The notes: a model not told the origin generated them from the sequence alone. 64,000 nt of DNA from Pseudomonas sp. Bc-h (GCF_002080045.1 NZ_MUIN01000002.1:1251-65250); one strand, 5' to 3'; counted from the first letter of the stretch, positions 35,016 to 46,638 are shown. Numbers and translations: made by a program.

Positions 35016-38000
35016 ACCTTTCGCGCTTTTTCATCCGCCGCCCGGTGGCGACCCTTCTGTTAAGCCTGAGCATTACCCTGGCCGGCATTCTGGGTTACAC
35101 ACTGCTGCCGGTGGCGCCGCTGCCTCAGGTCGACTTTCCGACCATCATGGTCAGCGCGTCGCTGCCGGGAGCCAGTCCTGAAACCATGGCCGCAACGGTG
35201 GCTACGCCGCTGGAACGCAGCCTGGGCCAGATCGCCGGTATCACCGAAATGACGTCCACCAGCAGCCAGGGTTCGACGACGCTGATCCTGCAGTTCGAAC
35301 TGGATCGCGACATCAACGGCGCCGCCCGCGACGTGCAGGCGGCAATCAACGCCGCGCGCAGCCTGTTGCCCAGCTCCATGCCCTCGCTGCCCACCTATCG
35401 AAAGGCCAACCCGTCCGAGGCGCCGGTGCTGATGCTGGCCCTGACCTCATCGACCCGCAGCCCGGGCGAGCTGTATGACCTGGCTTACAGCAAGCTGCAG
35501 CAGAAGGTCGCTCAGGTCAACGGTGTGGGTGAAGTGTCGGTGCGCGGCGGCGCGTTGCCGGCGGTGCGCATCGACATCCAGCCCAATCTGCTCAACCACG
35601 CCGGGATCTCTCTGGAGACCGTGCGCACCGCGATCAACGATGCCACCCATGCCAAGCCCAAGGGCATTCTGCAGGGCGATGGGCAGAGCTGGGTGATCGA
35701 TGCCAACGACCAGATCGACAAGGCTGCCGACTATCAGGCGCTGGTCATCACCTATCAGAACGGCAGCGCCGTACGCCTGCGGGACGTGGCCAATGTCTAC
35801 GATTCGGTGGAAGACACCTTCGTCGGCGGCTATTACAACGGCCAGCCCTCGGTCACTCTGGGCGTCACCCGCCAGGCGGGTGCCAACATGCTGCAGACCA
35901 TCGACAGCATCAAGGCGCTGATTCCGGAGCTGCAGCGCGAGATCCCGGGGGACGTGCAGCTGATCAGCGTGATCGACCGCGGCCCCACCGTGCGCTCGTC
36001 ACTGCACGACACCGAAGAAACCCTGCTCATCGCGACCTTGCTGGTGATTGCCGTGGTCTTCGTCTTTCTGCGCAACGTGCGCGCGACGCTGATTCCGGCG
36101 GTGGTCTTGCCGGTGTCTCTGATCGGTACCTGCTCGATCATGTACCTGCTCGGCTACAGCCTCGACAACCTGTCGCTGATGGCGCTGATCATCTGCACCG
36201 GTTTCGTGGTGGACGACGCCATTGTCGTGCTGGAGAACATCGCCCGCTATCAGGAAATGGGCATGCGCCCCTTGCGCGCGGCGCTGATGGGCACCCGCGA
36301 AGTAGGCTTCACGGTGCTGTCCATGACCCTGTCCCTGGTGGCGGTGTTCATCCCGATTCTTCTGATGGGCAGCATCGTCGGCCGCCTGTTTCGTGAGTTC
36401 GCGGTGACCCTCAGCGTCGCCCTCGGCCTGTCGATGATTGTGTCCCTGAGCCTGACCCCGGTGCTTTGCGTGATGCTCTTGCGTCAGCCGGCCCATGACG
36501 CCCGCGAACCGCGTCTGTACGTCTGGATCGAAGCCGGGCTTGCGCGCATGCAGGGTGCTTATCTGGCTGCGCTGACCTGGATCATGCGCCACCGTTTGCT
36601 GACGCTGTTGAGCCTCTTGCTCACCGTTGTGCTCAACGTCTACCTCTACGCCACGGTGCCCAAGGGTTTCTTTCCGGCCCAGGACACTGGCGTGTTGATG
36701 GGCGCCGTGCGCGCCGACCAGAACATCTCGTTTCAGGCGCTCAAACCGCACCTGATGCAGATCGCCCACGACCTGGCCGCCGACCCCGACGTCGAGGCGG
36801 TGATGTCGTCCACCGGCAGCGGTCGGGCGGGCTCGCGCAACACCGGCGATTTCTTCATTCGCCTCAAGGACTACACCCAGCGCACCAGCAACGCGGCGGC
36901 CATTGCCAACCGCTTGACCAAGGCCAACAACAAGGTCGCGGGCATTCAGGTGTTTCTGACGCCCGCCGAAGATATTCGCGTGGGCGGGCGCAGTGCCAAT
37001 GCCGCCTATCAGTTCAGTTTGCAGGCCGATGATCTCGACCTGCTGCGGGTGTGGGAACCGAAAGTCGAAGCAGCGCTGCGGGCGTTGCCGGAGCTGACCG
37101 GAATCGACTCCGACTCGCAGACCGGCGGCCAGGAACTCAAGCTGCACATCGATCGCAGTGCGGCGAGTCGTCTCGGTGTGAGCGTCAGCGACATCGACAA
37201 CCTGCTGAACAACGCCTACAGCCAGCGTCAGGTCGCGACCCTGTACAAAACCCTCAATCAGTACCACGTGGTCATGGGGCTGGACCCGGTCTACACCAGC
37301 GACGCGACCATGCTCGACCGCATGTACGTGATCAACGGCGACAACCAGCAAGTGCCACTGAAAGCCTTCGCCACCTACAGCCCGGACAACGCGCCACTGG
37401 CCGTAGCCCATCAGGGACAATCGGCCACCAGCACCATCGCCTTCAACCTGCAGGACGGTGCCTCGCTGGAACAGGCCACGGCGGCGATCAACCGAGCCGT
37501 CGACAAGGTCGGCCTGCCCCGTGACGTTCAATACGGTTTCGCCGGCACTGCCCAGGCCTATGCCGCGCTGGCGGCGAGCATGCCGTGGCTGATCGCGGCG
37601 GCACTGCTGGCGGTGTACATCGTGCTGGGCGTGCTGTACGAGAGCTACATTCATCCGCTGACCATTCTCTCGACCTTGCCTTCGGCGGGAGTCGGCGCGC
37701 TGTTGCTGCTCAAGGCGGTGAACATGCAGCTTACGGTGATCGCGCTGATCGGCATTCTGCTGTTGATCGGCATCGTCAAGAAGAACGCCATCATGATGAT
37801 CGACTTCGCCCTCATGGCCGAACGTGAGCGGAACCTGCCTCCAGAACGCGCCATTCTCGAAGCCTGCCGCATGCGCTTCCGGCCGATCATGATGACCACA
37901 CTGGCTGCTTTTTTTGGCGCCTTGCCCCTGGCCCTTGGCAGTGGCGGCGATGCCGACCTGCGCAAGCCGCTGGGGATGGCCATTGCCGGTGGCCTGGTGT

Positions 38001-38119
38001 TGAGCCAGTTGCTCACGCTGTTCACCACCCCGGTGGTGTACCTCTATCTAGACCGCCTGAGCCGAGCCTCCCGGCATTTCTGGCACACGCGTATCCGCCG
38101 CACTCACGTGCCCGGTTGA
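35012..38119 (+). CDS. muxC: RND efflux pump subunit (MuxC/MdtC)
   Basis: A 1035-residue RND transporter, the partner of the preceding pump subunit. It has the same architecture: 12 helices, two periplasmic loops and helix-4 motif [16 protein letters not shown]. The low-complexity Ser/Thr insertion of its partner is absent; the corresponding region reads normally ([15 protein letters not shown]). Two different RND proteins in one operon is the hallmark of MdtBC/MuxBC systems. Confidence 0.92.
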   Translation: MNLSRFFIRRPVATLLLSLSITLAGILGYTLLPVAPLPQVDFPTIMVSASLPGASPETMAATVATPLERSLGQIAGITEMTSTSSQGSTTLILQFELDRDINGAARDVQAAINAARSLLPSSMPSLPTYRKANPSEAPVLMLALTSSTRSPGELYDLAYSKLQQKVAQVNGVGEVSVRGGALPAVRIDIQPNLLNHAGISLETVRTAINDATHAKPKGILQGDGQSWVIDANDQIDKAADYQALVITYQNGSAVRLRDVANVYDSVEDTFVGGYYNGQPSVTLGVTRQAGANMLQTIDSIKALIPELQREIPGDVQLISVIDRGPTVRSSLHDTEETLLIATLLVIAVVFVFLRNVRATLIPAVVLPVSLIGTCSIMYLLGYSLDNLSLMALIICTGFVVDDAIVVLENIARYQEMGMRPLRAALMGTREVGFTVLSMTLSLVAVFIPILLMGSIVGRLFREFAVTLSVALGLSMIVSLSLTPVLCVMLLRQPAHDAREPRLYVWIEAGLARMQGAYLAALTWIMRHRLLTLLSLLLTVVLNVYLYATVPKGFFPAQDTGVLMGAVRADQNISFQALKPHLMQIAHDLAADPDVEAVMSSTGSGRAGSRNTGDFFIRLKDYTQRTSNAAAIANRLTKANNKVAGIQVFLTPAEDIRVGGRSANAAYQFSLQADDLDLLRVWEPKVEAALRALPELTGIDSDSQTGGQELKLHIDRSAASRLGVSVSDIDNLLNNAYSQRQVATLYKTLNQYHVVMGLDPVYTSDATMLDRMYVINGDNQQVPLKAFATYSPDNAPLAVAHQGQSATSTIAFNLQDGASLEQATAAINRAVDKVGLPRDVQYGFAGTAQAYAALAASMPWLIAAALLAVYIVLGVLYESYIHPLTILSTLPSAGVGALLLLKAVNMQLTVIALIGILLLIGIVKKNAIMMIDFALMAERERNLPPERAILEACRMRFRPIMMTTLAAFFGALPLALGSGGDADLRKPLGMAIAGGLVLSQLLTLFTTPVVYLYLDRLSRASRHFWHTRIRRTHVPG

Positions 38120-38136
38120 CTGACAGGGTTGAATGA

Positions 38137-39573
38137 ATGAACGCTCCACTGCTGAACCGCTTGTGTATCGCCGTGCTGCTGGCCAGCAGCGCTCTGGGCG
38201 GCTGCACGGTCGGCCCCGACTACCGCAAACCGACCGCGCCGATCTCGACCTCCTTCAAGGAGGCCGAAGGCTGGAAAGCCGCCAGCCCTCAGGACGAATT
38301 GCCCAAAGGGCCGTGGTGGGAGTTGTATCAGGACTCGCTACTGAACACCCTGGTTGCCCAGGTGCAATTGAATAACCAGAACGTGGCGCTGTATGCCGCT
38401 CAATATCAGCAGGCGCTGGCGTTGGTGCGTGAGTCCCGTGCCAATCAGTTCCCGCTGCTGACCGGCACCGGGTCGAGCACCCGCAGCGAAACGTCCACCG
38501 GGTCGTCTGCCACGACAACCAGCGGGTCGTCCAGCAGTGGCGGGGTCAGAAAGGAGCATTCCGCGAGTCTGGACCTCAGCTGGGAAGCTGACATCTGGGG
38601 CAAGCTGCGACGCACCACCGAGCAGGACCGCGCCAGCGCGCAGGCCAGTGCTGCGGACCTGAGCAACGCGACCTTGAGCGCACAGTCGTCCCTGGCCCAG
38701 GATTACTTCCAGCTGCGCTTGCTCGACCGGCGCATCGCCCTGTACCGCGAGACCATCGACGGTTACCAGCGTTATCTGCAAATCATCCAGAACAAGTACG
38801 ATGAACAGATCGTGTCCCGGGCCGATCTCGCCACCGGCAAGACCCAGCTGCAGAGCGCCCAGGCATCGATGCTCGACCTGCAATGGCAGCGAGCGCAATA
38901 CGAACACGCCATTGCCTTGCTGATCGGCAAACCACCGGCCGATTTCGCCTTGGCCGCTGACCCAGGCTGGCAATACCACGTACCAGATGTACCACTGGGC
39001 GTGCCCAGCCGGTTGCTCGAACGTCGCCCTGATATCGCCGCCGCCGAACGCGAAATGGCCGCCGCCAACGCTGCCGTCGGGGTGGCCACTGCCGCTTATT
39101 ATCCGGACCTGACCCTCAGCGCCAGCGGTGGTTACCAAAGCTCGACCGTCAGCAACCTGTTCTCGTTGCCTAACCGCTTTTGGTCCATCGGCCCGAGCCT
39201 GACCGGTACCCTCTTCGACTTCGGCGCCACCAAAGCCAGCGTCGACCAGGCCCGCCACGCCTACGACGCAACTGTTGCGACGTACCGCCAGACGGTGTTG
39301 ACCGGGTTGGGGGAGGTGGAGGATTACCTCGTCGAACTGCGCACCCTGGAGCCTGAGCTGCAAGCACGACGCAATTCGGCGCAGTCGGCCGAAGAGTCCG
39401 CTTCCGTCAGTCGCGATCAGTATGAAGCAGGGGTCATCGACTACCTCGACGTCGCCACCACTCAGGCCACCAGCCTGAGCGAGCGACAGACCTTGCTGGC
39501 TCTGGTGGCTACGCAACTGGTGACGAGCGTCCAGTTACAAGCAGCGTTGGGCGGCTCCTGGAGTGACCAGTAG
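38137..39573 (+). CDS. opmB: Outer-membrane efflux lipoprotein (OpmB, NodT family)
   Basis: A 478-residue TolC-like outer-membrane factor. The signal peptide ends in a lipobox (SALGGC), so it is lipid-anchored, followed by TVGPDYRKP, the classic NodT/OprM opening. Two OEP repeats of long helices can be followed (about 60-270 and 275-475), with LERRPDIAAAEREMAAANA in the second. Residues about 112-137 are a Ser/Thr/Gly-rich stretch, likely in an extracellular loop. It follows the pump gene by 17 bases and completes the tripartite channel. Confidence 0.9.
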   Translation: MNAPLLNRLCIAVLLASSALGGCTVGPDYRKPTAPISTSFKEAEGWKAASPQDELPKGPWWELYQDSLLNTLVAQVQLNNQNVALYAAQYQQALALVRESRANQFPLLTGTGSSTRSETSTGSSATTTSGSSSSGGVRKEHSASLDLSWEADIWGKLRRTTEQDRASAQASAADLSNATLSAQSSLAQDYFQLRLLDRRIALYRETIDGYQRYLQIIQNKYDEQIVSRADLATGKTQLQSAQASMLDLQWQRAQYEHAIALLIGKPPADFALAADPGWQYHVPDVPLGVPSRLLERRPDIAAAEREMAAANAAVGVATAAYYPDLTLSASGGYQSSTVSNLFSLPNRFWSIGPSLTGTLFDFGATKASVDQARHAYDATVATYRQTVLTGLGEVEDYLVELRTLEPELQARRNSAQSAEESASVSRDQYEAGVIDYLDVATTQATSLSERQTLLALVATQLVTSVQLQAALGGSWSDQ

Positions 39574-39644
39574 CCGCTCACTCAGGAGAAACCCCTGCGG
39601 CGGTGAGGGGCCGCAAGTAGGTGGCACGGGTGGATGTCATTCCC

Positions 39645-40886
39645 TCAGCAGGGCTGCGCCACCAGGTTATTGCTGACCTTGCGGCCCAGCACCAGCACCG
39701 TGGCAAAACCGCAGCCCACCAGCGCGGTGGCCAGACTCAACAACACCGCGCTGCCAAGCTGGTCGACGATCTGCCCGCCGAAGAACGAGCCCAGCGCAAT
39801 GATCACCTGGAACAAGGCAACGAACAGCGGCATGCCGCGTTCGACATCCTTGGGCGCAACGACGAACATCCAGATGCTGGCGCAGGCGGGGAAGGCACCG
39901 AATGCGAAGCCCCAGAGCGCGATCAGCATTGCTGCGCCGGTCAGGCCGGTGGCGAAGTAGGGAAACAGGGCGGTGCTGACGCCGATCATCAGCGCCACCA
40001 GCAACAGGGTGTGCCGCACACTGCGGTTGGCAGCGAACCCGGCGAAAATATTACCGATCACCCCGGCCACGCCGTAGAGCAGCAACAGCGAGCCAATGGT
40101 CGGTCCGTCGAAGCCGGAGCTTTGTTTGAAGAACGGTGCGACGTAGGTATAGGCGGCAAAGTGCGCCAGGCCAATCAGCAATACCGCGATCAAACCCACG
40201 CGGGCTTGTGGATTGATGAACAGGGCCGGCAGGTCACTGACACGAATCGCCTTGTCCGGGTTGAGCCGCGGTAGCAGGAAGATCTGCGCCAATAGCACCG
40301 GGATGCCCACCAGCGCGGTGACGAGAAAGGTCATGCGCCAGCCCATCAAACCACTCAACCAGGTGCCCACGGGCACGCCCAGCACGGTGGCCAGGGTTAC
40401 ACCGACCATGATGATCGAGGTGGCTTGGGCCACGCCCACGCCCTTGGGGGCGAGTCGGCCGCTGAGGGCAATGGCCGTCGCCCAGAAACCGCCGATGCTG
40501 ATGCCCAGCAGGACGCGGCCAAACAACAGCAGGCTGAAGTCGCTGGCATAGGCAACGACCGAGTTGGCGATGATCATGATCAGCGTCAGGCCGATCAGCA
40601 GGTAGCGACGGTCCAGAGCGCCAATGCCCACCGAGAGCAATGGGGCGGCGAGGGCGGCCATGATGCCGGGCAGCGTCACCATCAAACCGGCGTGGCCTGC
40701 ACTAATGCCCAGATCGCTGGCGACGTCGTTGAGCACGCCCACCGGGAGAAACTCGCTGGTGACCAGGGCGAAGGCACCGACGGCGACGGAGAGAATCGCC
40801 AGCCACTGCTGTTTGACACTTTGTTGATTATGTTCGGGACGACCGTGAGGGGCCTGGCTGGCGCTGTGCATGGTTGTGAGTTCCAT
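39645..40886 (-). CDS. MFS exporter, DHA1 family (SotB/NepI-like)
   Basis: A 413-residue 12-helix transporter. VTSEFLPVGVLNDVASDLGI in helix 1 is typical of sugar/drug efflux DHA1 members such as SotB, AraJ and NepI. GALDRRYLLIG matches the loop 2-3 signature. Likely role is proton-coupled export of a sugar, nucleoside or drug. It converges with the RND operon and is not part of it. The substrate is unknown. Confidence 0.82.
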   Translation of the reverse strand: MELTTMHSASQAPHGRPEHNQQSVKQQWLAILSVAVGAFALVTSEFLPVGVLNDVASDLGISAGHAGLMVTLPGIMAALAAPLLSVGIGALDRRYLLIGLTLIMIIANSVVAYASDFSLLLFGRVLLGISIGGFWATAIALSGRLAPKGVGVAQATSIIMVGVTLATVLGVPVGTWLSGLMGWRMTFLVTALVGIPVLLAQIFLLPRLNPDKAIRVSDLPALFINPQARVGLIAVLLIGLAHFAAYTYVAPFFKQSSGFDGPTIGSLLLLYGVAGVIGNIFAGFAANRSVRHTLLLVALMIGVSTALFPYFATGLTGAAMLIALWGFAFGAFPACASIWMFVVAPKDVERGMPLFVALFQVIIALGSFFGGQIVDQLGSAVLLSLATALVGCGFATVLVLGRKVSNNLVAQPC

Positions 40887-41100
40887 AGGGGATGACGCCT
40901 GAAGACAGGCGCAAAGGAGCGGGGGGAAATTGCAGGCGATTATAGGAGCGGGTTTTCGGCAGCCAACAGGCGACCGGTTCGATAGTAATCATCAGTACAA
41001 TCGATAAGACGCCCTGAGTAGAGCGTCTGTCGGGGCATGATGATGCCGGGCCGTTGCAGAAATAAACCTGTGAAGTTGCCGATGATCTTCAGGACCGATG

Positions 41101-43704
41101 CTAGGTTTTCTGCACAACAGCGCTCATCACATCCATCAGTTGTGCGCGAGAAAATGGCTTGGCCAGACGCGGTATCGCCACAGGAAGTCCGGTGATCACC
41201 TGCGCATCGCCTGAAACCAGAATCACCGGCATATCCGGCCATCGCTCACGTACCGACGCGGCAAGCTGAGCGCCGGTCATATGGGGCATGGCATGGTCGG
41301 AGATCATCATGTCGAAGCGCTGCTCAGCAAGCCGGCTCAACGCTTCCAGCGCGGACCTTGCGGACTGCACCCGATGCCCCATGTCCTTGAGCGTTTCCAC
41401 GGTACTGCTCAGAACCAGCTCGTCATCATCCACCGCGAGAATGTCCCACGCGGCATGATGAGCGAGACCCAGCGCCTGGCTCACGGCGCCGCTATCGTGC
41501 GATGGCACTGGCGCCTCGGTCACGGGAAACCACAACTCGGCGGTCGTCCCGGTGCCCAGGCGACTGAGCAAACGCAATGAGCCACCTGACTGCTGAACCA
41601 GCCCGTGCACCATCGACAGCCCAAGGCCTGTGCCTTGCCCGACACCCTTGGTGGTGAAGAAGGGTTCGGTAGCACGCTTGAGCGTGTCCTCGTCCATGCC
41701 TGCGCCGGAGTCTGTGACGCTCAGGCACCAATATTCTCCGGGCTGAAACGCTGTGTCGGTCAGGGGCACATTGCGCAGATTCACTTCTATTCTGATATGC
41801 CCCTGGCCGCTCATGGCGTCCCGCGCGTTGACCGCAAGATTCAGCAGCGCAGCTTCCAGCTGATTGGGGTCGGTCTGCACCCAGGCGGAGTCTGTGGCCG
41901 GGGCAATCTGCAATTCGATTGTCGGGCCCAGCGAGCGTTGCAGCAGTTCACTCATGCCGGTGATCAACTGGCCGAGTTCGACGGCTTCGGCTCGAAGCTC
42001 TTGCCGACGGGCGAACGTGAGCATTCGGGCAATCAACGTGGCACCACGCTCAGCGCCGGTTCGCGCGTTGTCGACCAACTGGAGGAGTTGCGCAGTGGGC
42101 GGCATTCGCTTGCGCAGCAGCTCAAGGCTGCCAATCACAGCCATCAGCAGATTGTTGAAGTCATGGGCGATGCCGCCTGTGAGGTTGCCCAGCGCCTCCA
42201 TCTTCTGCGCCTGGTGCAATGCCTGTTCAGTGCGACGGATATTCGCTTCGCTCTGGCGCAATGCCTCGGTGCGTTCCAGCACCTGGGCTTCGAGGTCGAG
42301 ACGAAAGCGCTCCTCACTGTCGCGGCGTCTGGACTCGGCGCGCACGCGCTCGATATGGGCCCATGATCGCTCAGCCACTTCTGTCAGCAGTGACAGCTCG
42401 CGGTGAGTCCAGCTATGGGGCACCCGGTCATGAATCGCCATCAGCGCCGTTAACTGGCCGTCCTTCACCAACGGCAGACAGATGGTGGCCGCCAGGCCAA
42501 TGCTCAGAAACGCCCTGGCTTCCTCGGCCTCCAGCTGCACGGCGATGTCGTTCAGGATCAGCGGCAAACCCGAATGCAGATTGTGCATCGCAAGCTCGCC
42601 GAAACTGGCGAGCCGGTAATGGCCCACGATGCTTGCCGAACCTGGCGCATGCCAGTCCCCGCGGATGGTGAAGCTGTCCTGATCCGCCTCCATGTCGGCA
42701 TAGGCGCAGACGGCGACCCCCAGGTGCTCGCCCAACATTCGCGTGGTCGTCGCCATGATGATGTCGGCGTTGGTGCTGCGCGTGGTTTCCCTCCCAAGTG
42801 CGTCAAGGAACTGAAGCCGGCGTTCGTTCGCGCGCAATGCGTCTTCCGCTTCCTTGCGAGAGGTGACGTCCGTCGCCGTACCAAACCATTCGATGATCTC
42901 GCCGCTCTCATCGAACAGCGGCACGGCGCGTGACGAGACCCAGCCCACTTGGCCGTCGGAACGTATCACCTGATGTTCCAGGCTGAACGTGGTCTTGCCG
43001 CGGATCGCCTCTTCGATGGCCAGCCTTACTTGCGGCTGGTTTTGAGGCGGAACGTAAGTATCCAGCCAACCGAGATCCGATGACGCAGCGTCGTCGACGA
43101 AGCCTTTGCCATCGAGTTGACGAAGATTGCGCCAGTCGGGGGAGAGCCGGTACACCACATCGGAGGTTGAATTGACCAGCGCGCGGAACCGCTGTTCGCT
43201 CTGTTGAAGATTACGGCGGGCCTGCACCCGCGAGGTGGTTTCCACGACGATCGCAATGACACCGGCAGGCGAGCCGGCTTCGTCATAGACGGGGGAGTAA
43301 TCGAGGTCCATCCAGACCTGTTCCGCATGCCCATGGCGATACAGCGTCAGCTCCTGATCTTTGTATGCCAGGGTCTTGCCCGCCAGGCCAACGCGCATCA
43401 CCTGATCGTTGAAGTCAGCCACCTCGGCCCAGCCTTTGCGGACTTCCGAACCCAGCAGACGGGGGTGGCGCTCCCCGGCAAAGACCGAGTAGGCATCGTT
43501 GTAGATCATGATGCCTTTCTCGCCCCACAACAGCACGATGGGTACGGGCGAGGCCAGGAGCATGGAAGTAATGGTTTTGAGGCTCTGCGGCCAGTGGGCA
43601 GGTGCGCCCAGGCCACTGGAGGTCCAGTCGTGATGACGAATCAGCTCACCCAGTTTGCTGGGCGGTAGAAATGACAGGCTGTCCGTAAAGGAGGGCTGGA
43701 TCAT
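41101..43704 (-). CDS. Hybrid sensor histidine kinase/response regulator (PAS-PAS-GAF-HK-REC)
   Basis: An 867-residue cytoplasmic signalling protein without membrane helices. In order: PAS (about 45-160), PAS with PAC (about 170-290), GAF (about 305-455), a short coiled coil, HisKA with His514 ([14 protein letters not shown]), HATPase (N box [11 protein letters not shown] box SVTDSGAGM and [12 protein letters not shown]) and a C-terminal receiver (about 753-867) with Asp759/760, Asp803 and Lys849. It should sense a soluble or redox/light cue through PAS/GAF and relay phosphate through its own receiver. No separate output regulator gene is adjacent. Confidence 0.9.
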   Translation of the reverse strand: MIQPSFTDSLSFLPPSKLGELIRHHDWTSSGLGAPAHWPQSLKTITSMLLASPVPIVLLWGEKGIMIYNDAYSVFAGERHPRLLGSEVRKGWAEVADFNDQVMRVGLAGKTLAYKDQELTLYRHGHAEQVWMDLDYSPVYDEAGSPAGVIAIVVETTSRVQARRNLQQSEQRFRALVNSTSDVVYRLSPDWRNLRQLDGKGFVDDAASSDLGWLDTYVPPQNQPQVRLAIEEAIRGKTTFSLEHQVIRSDGQVGWVSSRAVPLFDESGEIIEWFGTATDVTSRKEAEDALRANERRLQFLDALGRETTRSTNADIIMATTTRMLGEHLGVAVCAYADMEADQDSFTIRGDWHAPGSASIVGHYRLASFGELAMHNLHSGLPLILNDIAVQLEAEEARAFLSIGLAATICLPLVKDGQLTALMAIHDRVPHSWTHRELSLLTEVAERSWAHIERVRAESRRRDSEERFRLDLEAQVLERTEALRQSEANIRRTEQALHQAQKMEALGNLTGGIAHDFNNLLMAVIGSLELLRKRMPPTAQLLQLVDNARTGAERGATLIARMLTFARRQELRAEAVELGQLITGMSELLQRSLGPTIELQIAPATDSAWVQTDPNQLEAALLNLAVNARDAMSGQGHIRIEVNLRNVPLTDTAFQPGEYWCLSVTDSGAGMDEDTLKRATEPFFTTKGVGQGTGLGLSMVHGLVQQSGGSLRLLSRLGTGTTAELWFPVTEAPVPSHDSGAVSQALGLAHHAAWDILAVDDDELVLSSTVETLKDMGHRVQSARSALEALSRLAEQRFDMMISDHAMPHMTGAQLAASVRERWPDMPVILVSGDAQVITGLPVAIPRLAKPFSRAQLMDVMSAVVQKT

Positions 43705-43832
43705 AGAGACTCAAGTCCATGAGAGACGGGGGTTAATGGCTATGCGAGTCGTAGGCGAGGCGATAGTTCCGACAAGGTAGCAGTAGTGGCCAATCGATAG
43801 TTAGCGGCGTTGGGCAACTGGGCCAAGACGCG

Positions 43833-44744
43833 TCAGATATCCATTTGTGCCGACGCCCGCTCGAACTTGTCACGCAGGAATTCCAGCAATGCCCGCACCC
43901 GCGGCGGTTGGTAACGACTGCGCGGGTAGAGGGCGTGGACCGGGGCTTCGGCGGTTCGCCACTCAGGCATCAGCAGGGTCAGGCGCCCGGCGGCCAGGTC
44001 GGCGCTGACGTCCCAGATCGACTTCAGCACGATTCCGTGGCCATCCACTGCCCATTGCCGTGCGAGGCCGCCGTCGTTGGTCTCGCGCGCCGACTCCAGG
44101 GGGACCTTGAACAGCACGTCTTCCTCGCCACGGTGCAAGCGCCATTCGCTCGACCAGCCGGACTGGCCGACAACGATATGGTCGAAATCACCCAACTGCT
44201 GCGGATGTTCGGGCGTGCCTTTGCGCGCCAGATAGTCGGGTGCAGCGCACAGCACGCGACGGTTGGCCGCCAGTGGCCGGGCGATGAGCGAACTGTCCGG
44301 GGGCACGCCGAAACGGATCACCAAATCGACGTCGTCAGCCACCAGGTGCGAGAGCGAGTCCGACAACTGCAGCGCCGGGATCACGTGCGGATAGAGACGG
44401 GTGAACGCGTCGAGCCAGGGGTTGAGTACGTGGCGGCCAAAGTCCGAGGTTGCGGAAATACGGATCTTGCCGCGAATTTCCTTTTTCTCCGCTGACAGCG
44501 CCGCGCGTGCATCGTCCAGCGCTTGCAAGGCCAGACTGCAGTGTTCGAGATACAGACGGCCTTCATCGGTCAGCCGCAGTTGCCGGGTGGTGCGCTCGAA
44601 CAGGCGGGTGGCCAGCGACGCTTCGAGCTTGAGCAGTCGCGCACTGGCCGCGGCCGGTGACAATCCCAGTTTACGGCCCGCCAGAGACAGCCCGCCCAGT
44701 TGGGCCGCTTCGACAAATAAACGGATGTCACCCAGGTTATCCAT
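43833..44744 (-). CDS. LysR-family regulator of the adjacent ene-reductase gene
   Basis: A 303-residue LysR protein of the CrgA/AaeR-like group. The winged helix is at about 1-62 (LSLAGRKLGLSPAAASARLL) and the effector domain at about 90-295. It is divergent from the old-yellow-enzyme gene with 110 bases between, where a perfect LysR-type dyad (44761-44775) lies close to its own start. Most likely it represses or activates the ene-reductase and its own gene in response to electrophiles. Confidence 0.88.
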   Translation of the reverse strand: MDNLGDIRLFVEAAQLGGLSLAGRKLGLSPAAASARLLKLEASLATRLFERTTRQLRLTDEGRLYLEHCSLALQALDDARAALSAEKKEIRGKIRISATSDFGRHVLNPWLDAFTRLYPHVIPALQLSDSLSHLVADDVDLVIRFGVPPDSSLIARPLAANRRVLCAAPDYLARKGTPEHPQQLGDFDHIVVGQSGWSSEWRLHRGEEDVLFKVPLESARETNDGGLARQWAVDGHGIVLKSIWDVSADLAAGRLTLLMPEWRTAEAPVHALYPRSRYQPPRVRALLEFLRDKFERASAQMDI

Positions 44745-44760
44745 GATTGTTCCGATATTT

Positions 44761-44775
44761 TTGATAATGCATCAA
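44761..44775. promoter_or_regulatory. LysR-type operator (TTGAT-N5-ATCAA)
   Basis: A perfect 15-bp inverted repeat containing the T-N11-A LysR core. It lies 17 bases from the LysR start codon in the divergent region with the ene-reductase gene. Confidence 0.65.
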
Positions 44776-44854
44776 AGAGTAGCCCAATTATCAACCCTGA
44801 TCCGCGGTCGCACACTGGCGCCATCACCTTTCAACGGATCAGGAAACCCTCACC

Positions 44855-45979
44855 ATGAATACAGCATCAACACTGTTCAGCCCTGTCGAATTCGCCGGCC
44901 TGAGTGCATCTCACCGTGTGGTCATGGCCCCCATGACCCGTGTCCGCAGCAGCCAGCCCGGCGATGTTCCCAACGCTCTCAATGCCCAGTATTACGCCCA
45001 GCGCGCCTCTGCAGCGTTGATCGTCACCGAGGCCGCGCAGATTTCCCCTCAAGGCAAGGGGTACTCGTTCACCCCGGGCATCCACAGCGAAGCGCAGGTG
45101 CAAGGCTGGCTGCAGGTGACCGACGCGGTGCACGCTGAGGGAGGCCGTATTTTCCTGCAGTTATGGCATGTCGGGCGCCTGTCCCACCCTGATTTCCACA
45201 ACGGCGAGTTGCCGGTGGCACCGTCTGCCGAACCTTTCGAGGGGCAGATCTGGAAAGTGGACCCGGTCACAGGGCAGGGCGGCATGTACGATTCTCCGAC
45301 ACCGCGCGCGTTGACCCGCTCCGAAATCAGGCAGATCGTCGAGGACTTTCGCCAGGCTGCCCGTCGTGCGATGCGTGCCGGTTTCGATGGTGTGGAAATC
45401 CACGGTGCCAACGGTTATCTGATCGATCAGTTCCTGCGTACCACCTCCAACACTCGGACCGATGAGTACGGTGGTTCACGGGCCAACCGCTTGCGGTTTC
45501 TCCAGGAGGTGGTCGACGTCGTGAGTGAAGAGATCGGTGCCGAACGCACCGCGATTCGCCTGGCACCGTTCCTGACCGCTCGCGGCATGGCTTGCCCGGA
45601 CATCCTGCCGACCATTCTTGAGGCTGCTCAATACCTGCAGGACAAGGGCATCGGTTATCTGCATCTGGTCGAGGCCGACTGGGATGACGCCCCGGTGTTC
45701 ACCGAAGAATTCCGCCAGCAGATCCGTGCCCGCTTCAGTCGCCCGATCATCGTCGCGGGTAACTACGACCGCGAGCGTGCCGAGTGGGTCATCGGCCAGG
45801 GCTACGCCGACCTCGTGGCCTTCGGCCGGCCCTTTGTCGCCAACCCCGACCTGCCATTGCGCCTTGAGCAGGATTTGCCCTTGGCAGCCCTGGATCACGC
45901 AACGCTGTTCGGCGGCACCGCCAAGGGCTACAGCGATTACCCTTCGCTCACTACCGGAGAGGCAGCATGCGCACTTTGA
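44855..45979 (+). CDS. Old yellow enzyme family alkene reductase (NemA-like)
   Basis: A 374-residue FMN enzyme. Family signatures are LFSPVEFAGL...HRVVMAPMTR at the start, QLWHVGRLSHP near residue 103, GFDGVEIHGANGYLIDQFL near 175 and NTRTDEYGG near 200, with the His-Gly-Ala-Asn substrate pair visible. It reduces activated C=C bonds, nitrate esters or N-ethylmaleimide using NAD(P)H. It is divergent from a LysR gene and overlaps the following NTF2-like gene by 13 bases. Confidence 0.92.
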   Translation: MNTASTLFSPVEFAGLSASHRVVMAPMTRVRSSQPGDVPNALNAQYYAQRASAALIVTEAAQISPQGKGYSFTPGIHSEAQVQGWLQVTDAVHAEGGRIFLQLWHVGRLSHPDFHNGELPVAPSAEPFEGQIWKVDPVTGQGGMYDSPTPRALTRSEIRQIVEDFRQAARRAMRAGFDGVEIHGANGYLIDQFLRTTSNTRTDEYGGSRANRLRFLQEVVDVVSEEIGAERTAIRLAPFLTARGMACPDILPTILEAAQYLQDKGIGYLHLVEADWDDAPVFTEEFRQQIRARFSRPIIVAGNYDRERAEWVIGQGYADLVAFGRPFVANPDLPLRLEQDLPLAALDHATLFGGTAKGYSDYPSLTTGEAACAL

Positions 45980-46512
45980 TTTCGGGCTTGTTGGCCGCAG
46001 CCACGCTGACAACCACGCTCTTGAGTTCGAACTCCATGGCCGCCGAACCGGCACTGATCACGCCCAAGGTGATCATTGCCGATCCGGGTTCCAACCCTGC
46101 GCAAGTACAGGCGCAAACCCTGGCCGCCCGGCGCTACGCAACCTTCTGGGCATCCGGCGACCCTGCGCTGGCCCATGAAGCGCTGGCCGGCGATTTCATG
46201 GACAGGGCATTGCCACCGGGACGCCCGCAAGGGATCGCCGGTCCGCTGGCGGCGTCCAAAGCCTTCCACGACGCAGTGCCCGACTTGCAGTGCGAGGTGC
46301 AGCAGCTGATCGTCAGCGGTGATCGAGTGGTTTCGCACCTGCGCTTCACCGGGCATTTCACCGGCACCTTCAACGGCGCGCAGGGGAAGGGGCAGGTGGT
46401 GAATTTCATCGCCACTGACATCTATCGCATCGCTAATGGGCAGATCGCCGAGAACTGGCACCTGGAAGACAACTTGACGTTCTTGCAACAGATCGGCGTG
46501 GTTGCGCAGTGA
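45967..46512 (+). CDS. Secreted SnoaL/NTF2-like protein
   Basis: A 181-residue protein with a signal peptide (LISGLLAAATLTTTLLS, cut near SMA-AEP). The mature part has the SnoaL-type pattern: ARRYATFWASGDPALAHEAL, then DFMDRALPPGRP, DAVPDLQCEVQQLIVSGDRV and a closing GQIAENWHLEDNLTFLQQIG. It starts inside the 3' end of the ene-reductase gene behind GGAGAGGC, so it is translationally coupled. A periplasmic ligand-binding or cyclase-like role is possible, but the substrate is unknown. Confidence 0.82.
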   Translation: MRTLISGLLAAATLTTTLLSSNSMAAEPALITPKVIIADPGSNPAQVQAQTLAARRYATFWASGDPALAHEALAGDFMDRALPPGRPQGIAGPLAASKAFHDAVPDLQCEVQQLIVSGDRVVSHLRFTGHFTGTFNGAQGKGQVVNFIATDIYRIANGQIAENWHLEDNLTFLQQIGVVAQ

Positions 46513-46638
46513 TCACATGATGGGTTGAGATGCGTCGTCTGTTCGAGCACGGTACCGTGTAGCCGACAACTGGAAACAGCCTGGTCTGGCGGTTGAATCG
46601 CAGGCGAGCCACGCGACATGTCAACGGCGCCTTTGCCG

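Noticed and set aside
35999..37654. Long open frame (551 codons) on the minus strand opposite muxC
   Set aside because: It is antisense to a clear RND transporter gene; the protein is His/Gln/Arg-rich without family features, as GC-rich codon bias produces.
39580..39625. Short CCCCT/AGGGG inverted repeat after opmB
   Set aside because: The stem is short and no T-tract follows; a terminator is expected here but this is too weak to claim.
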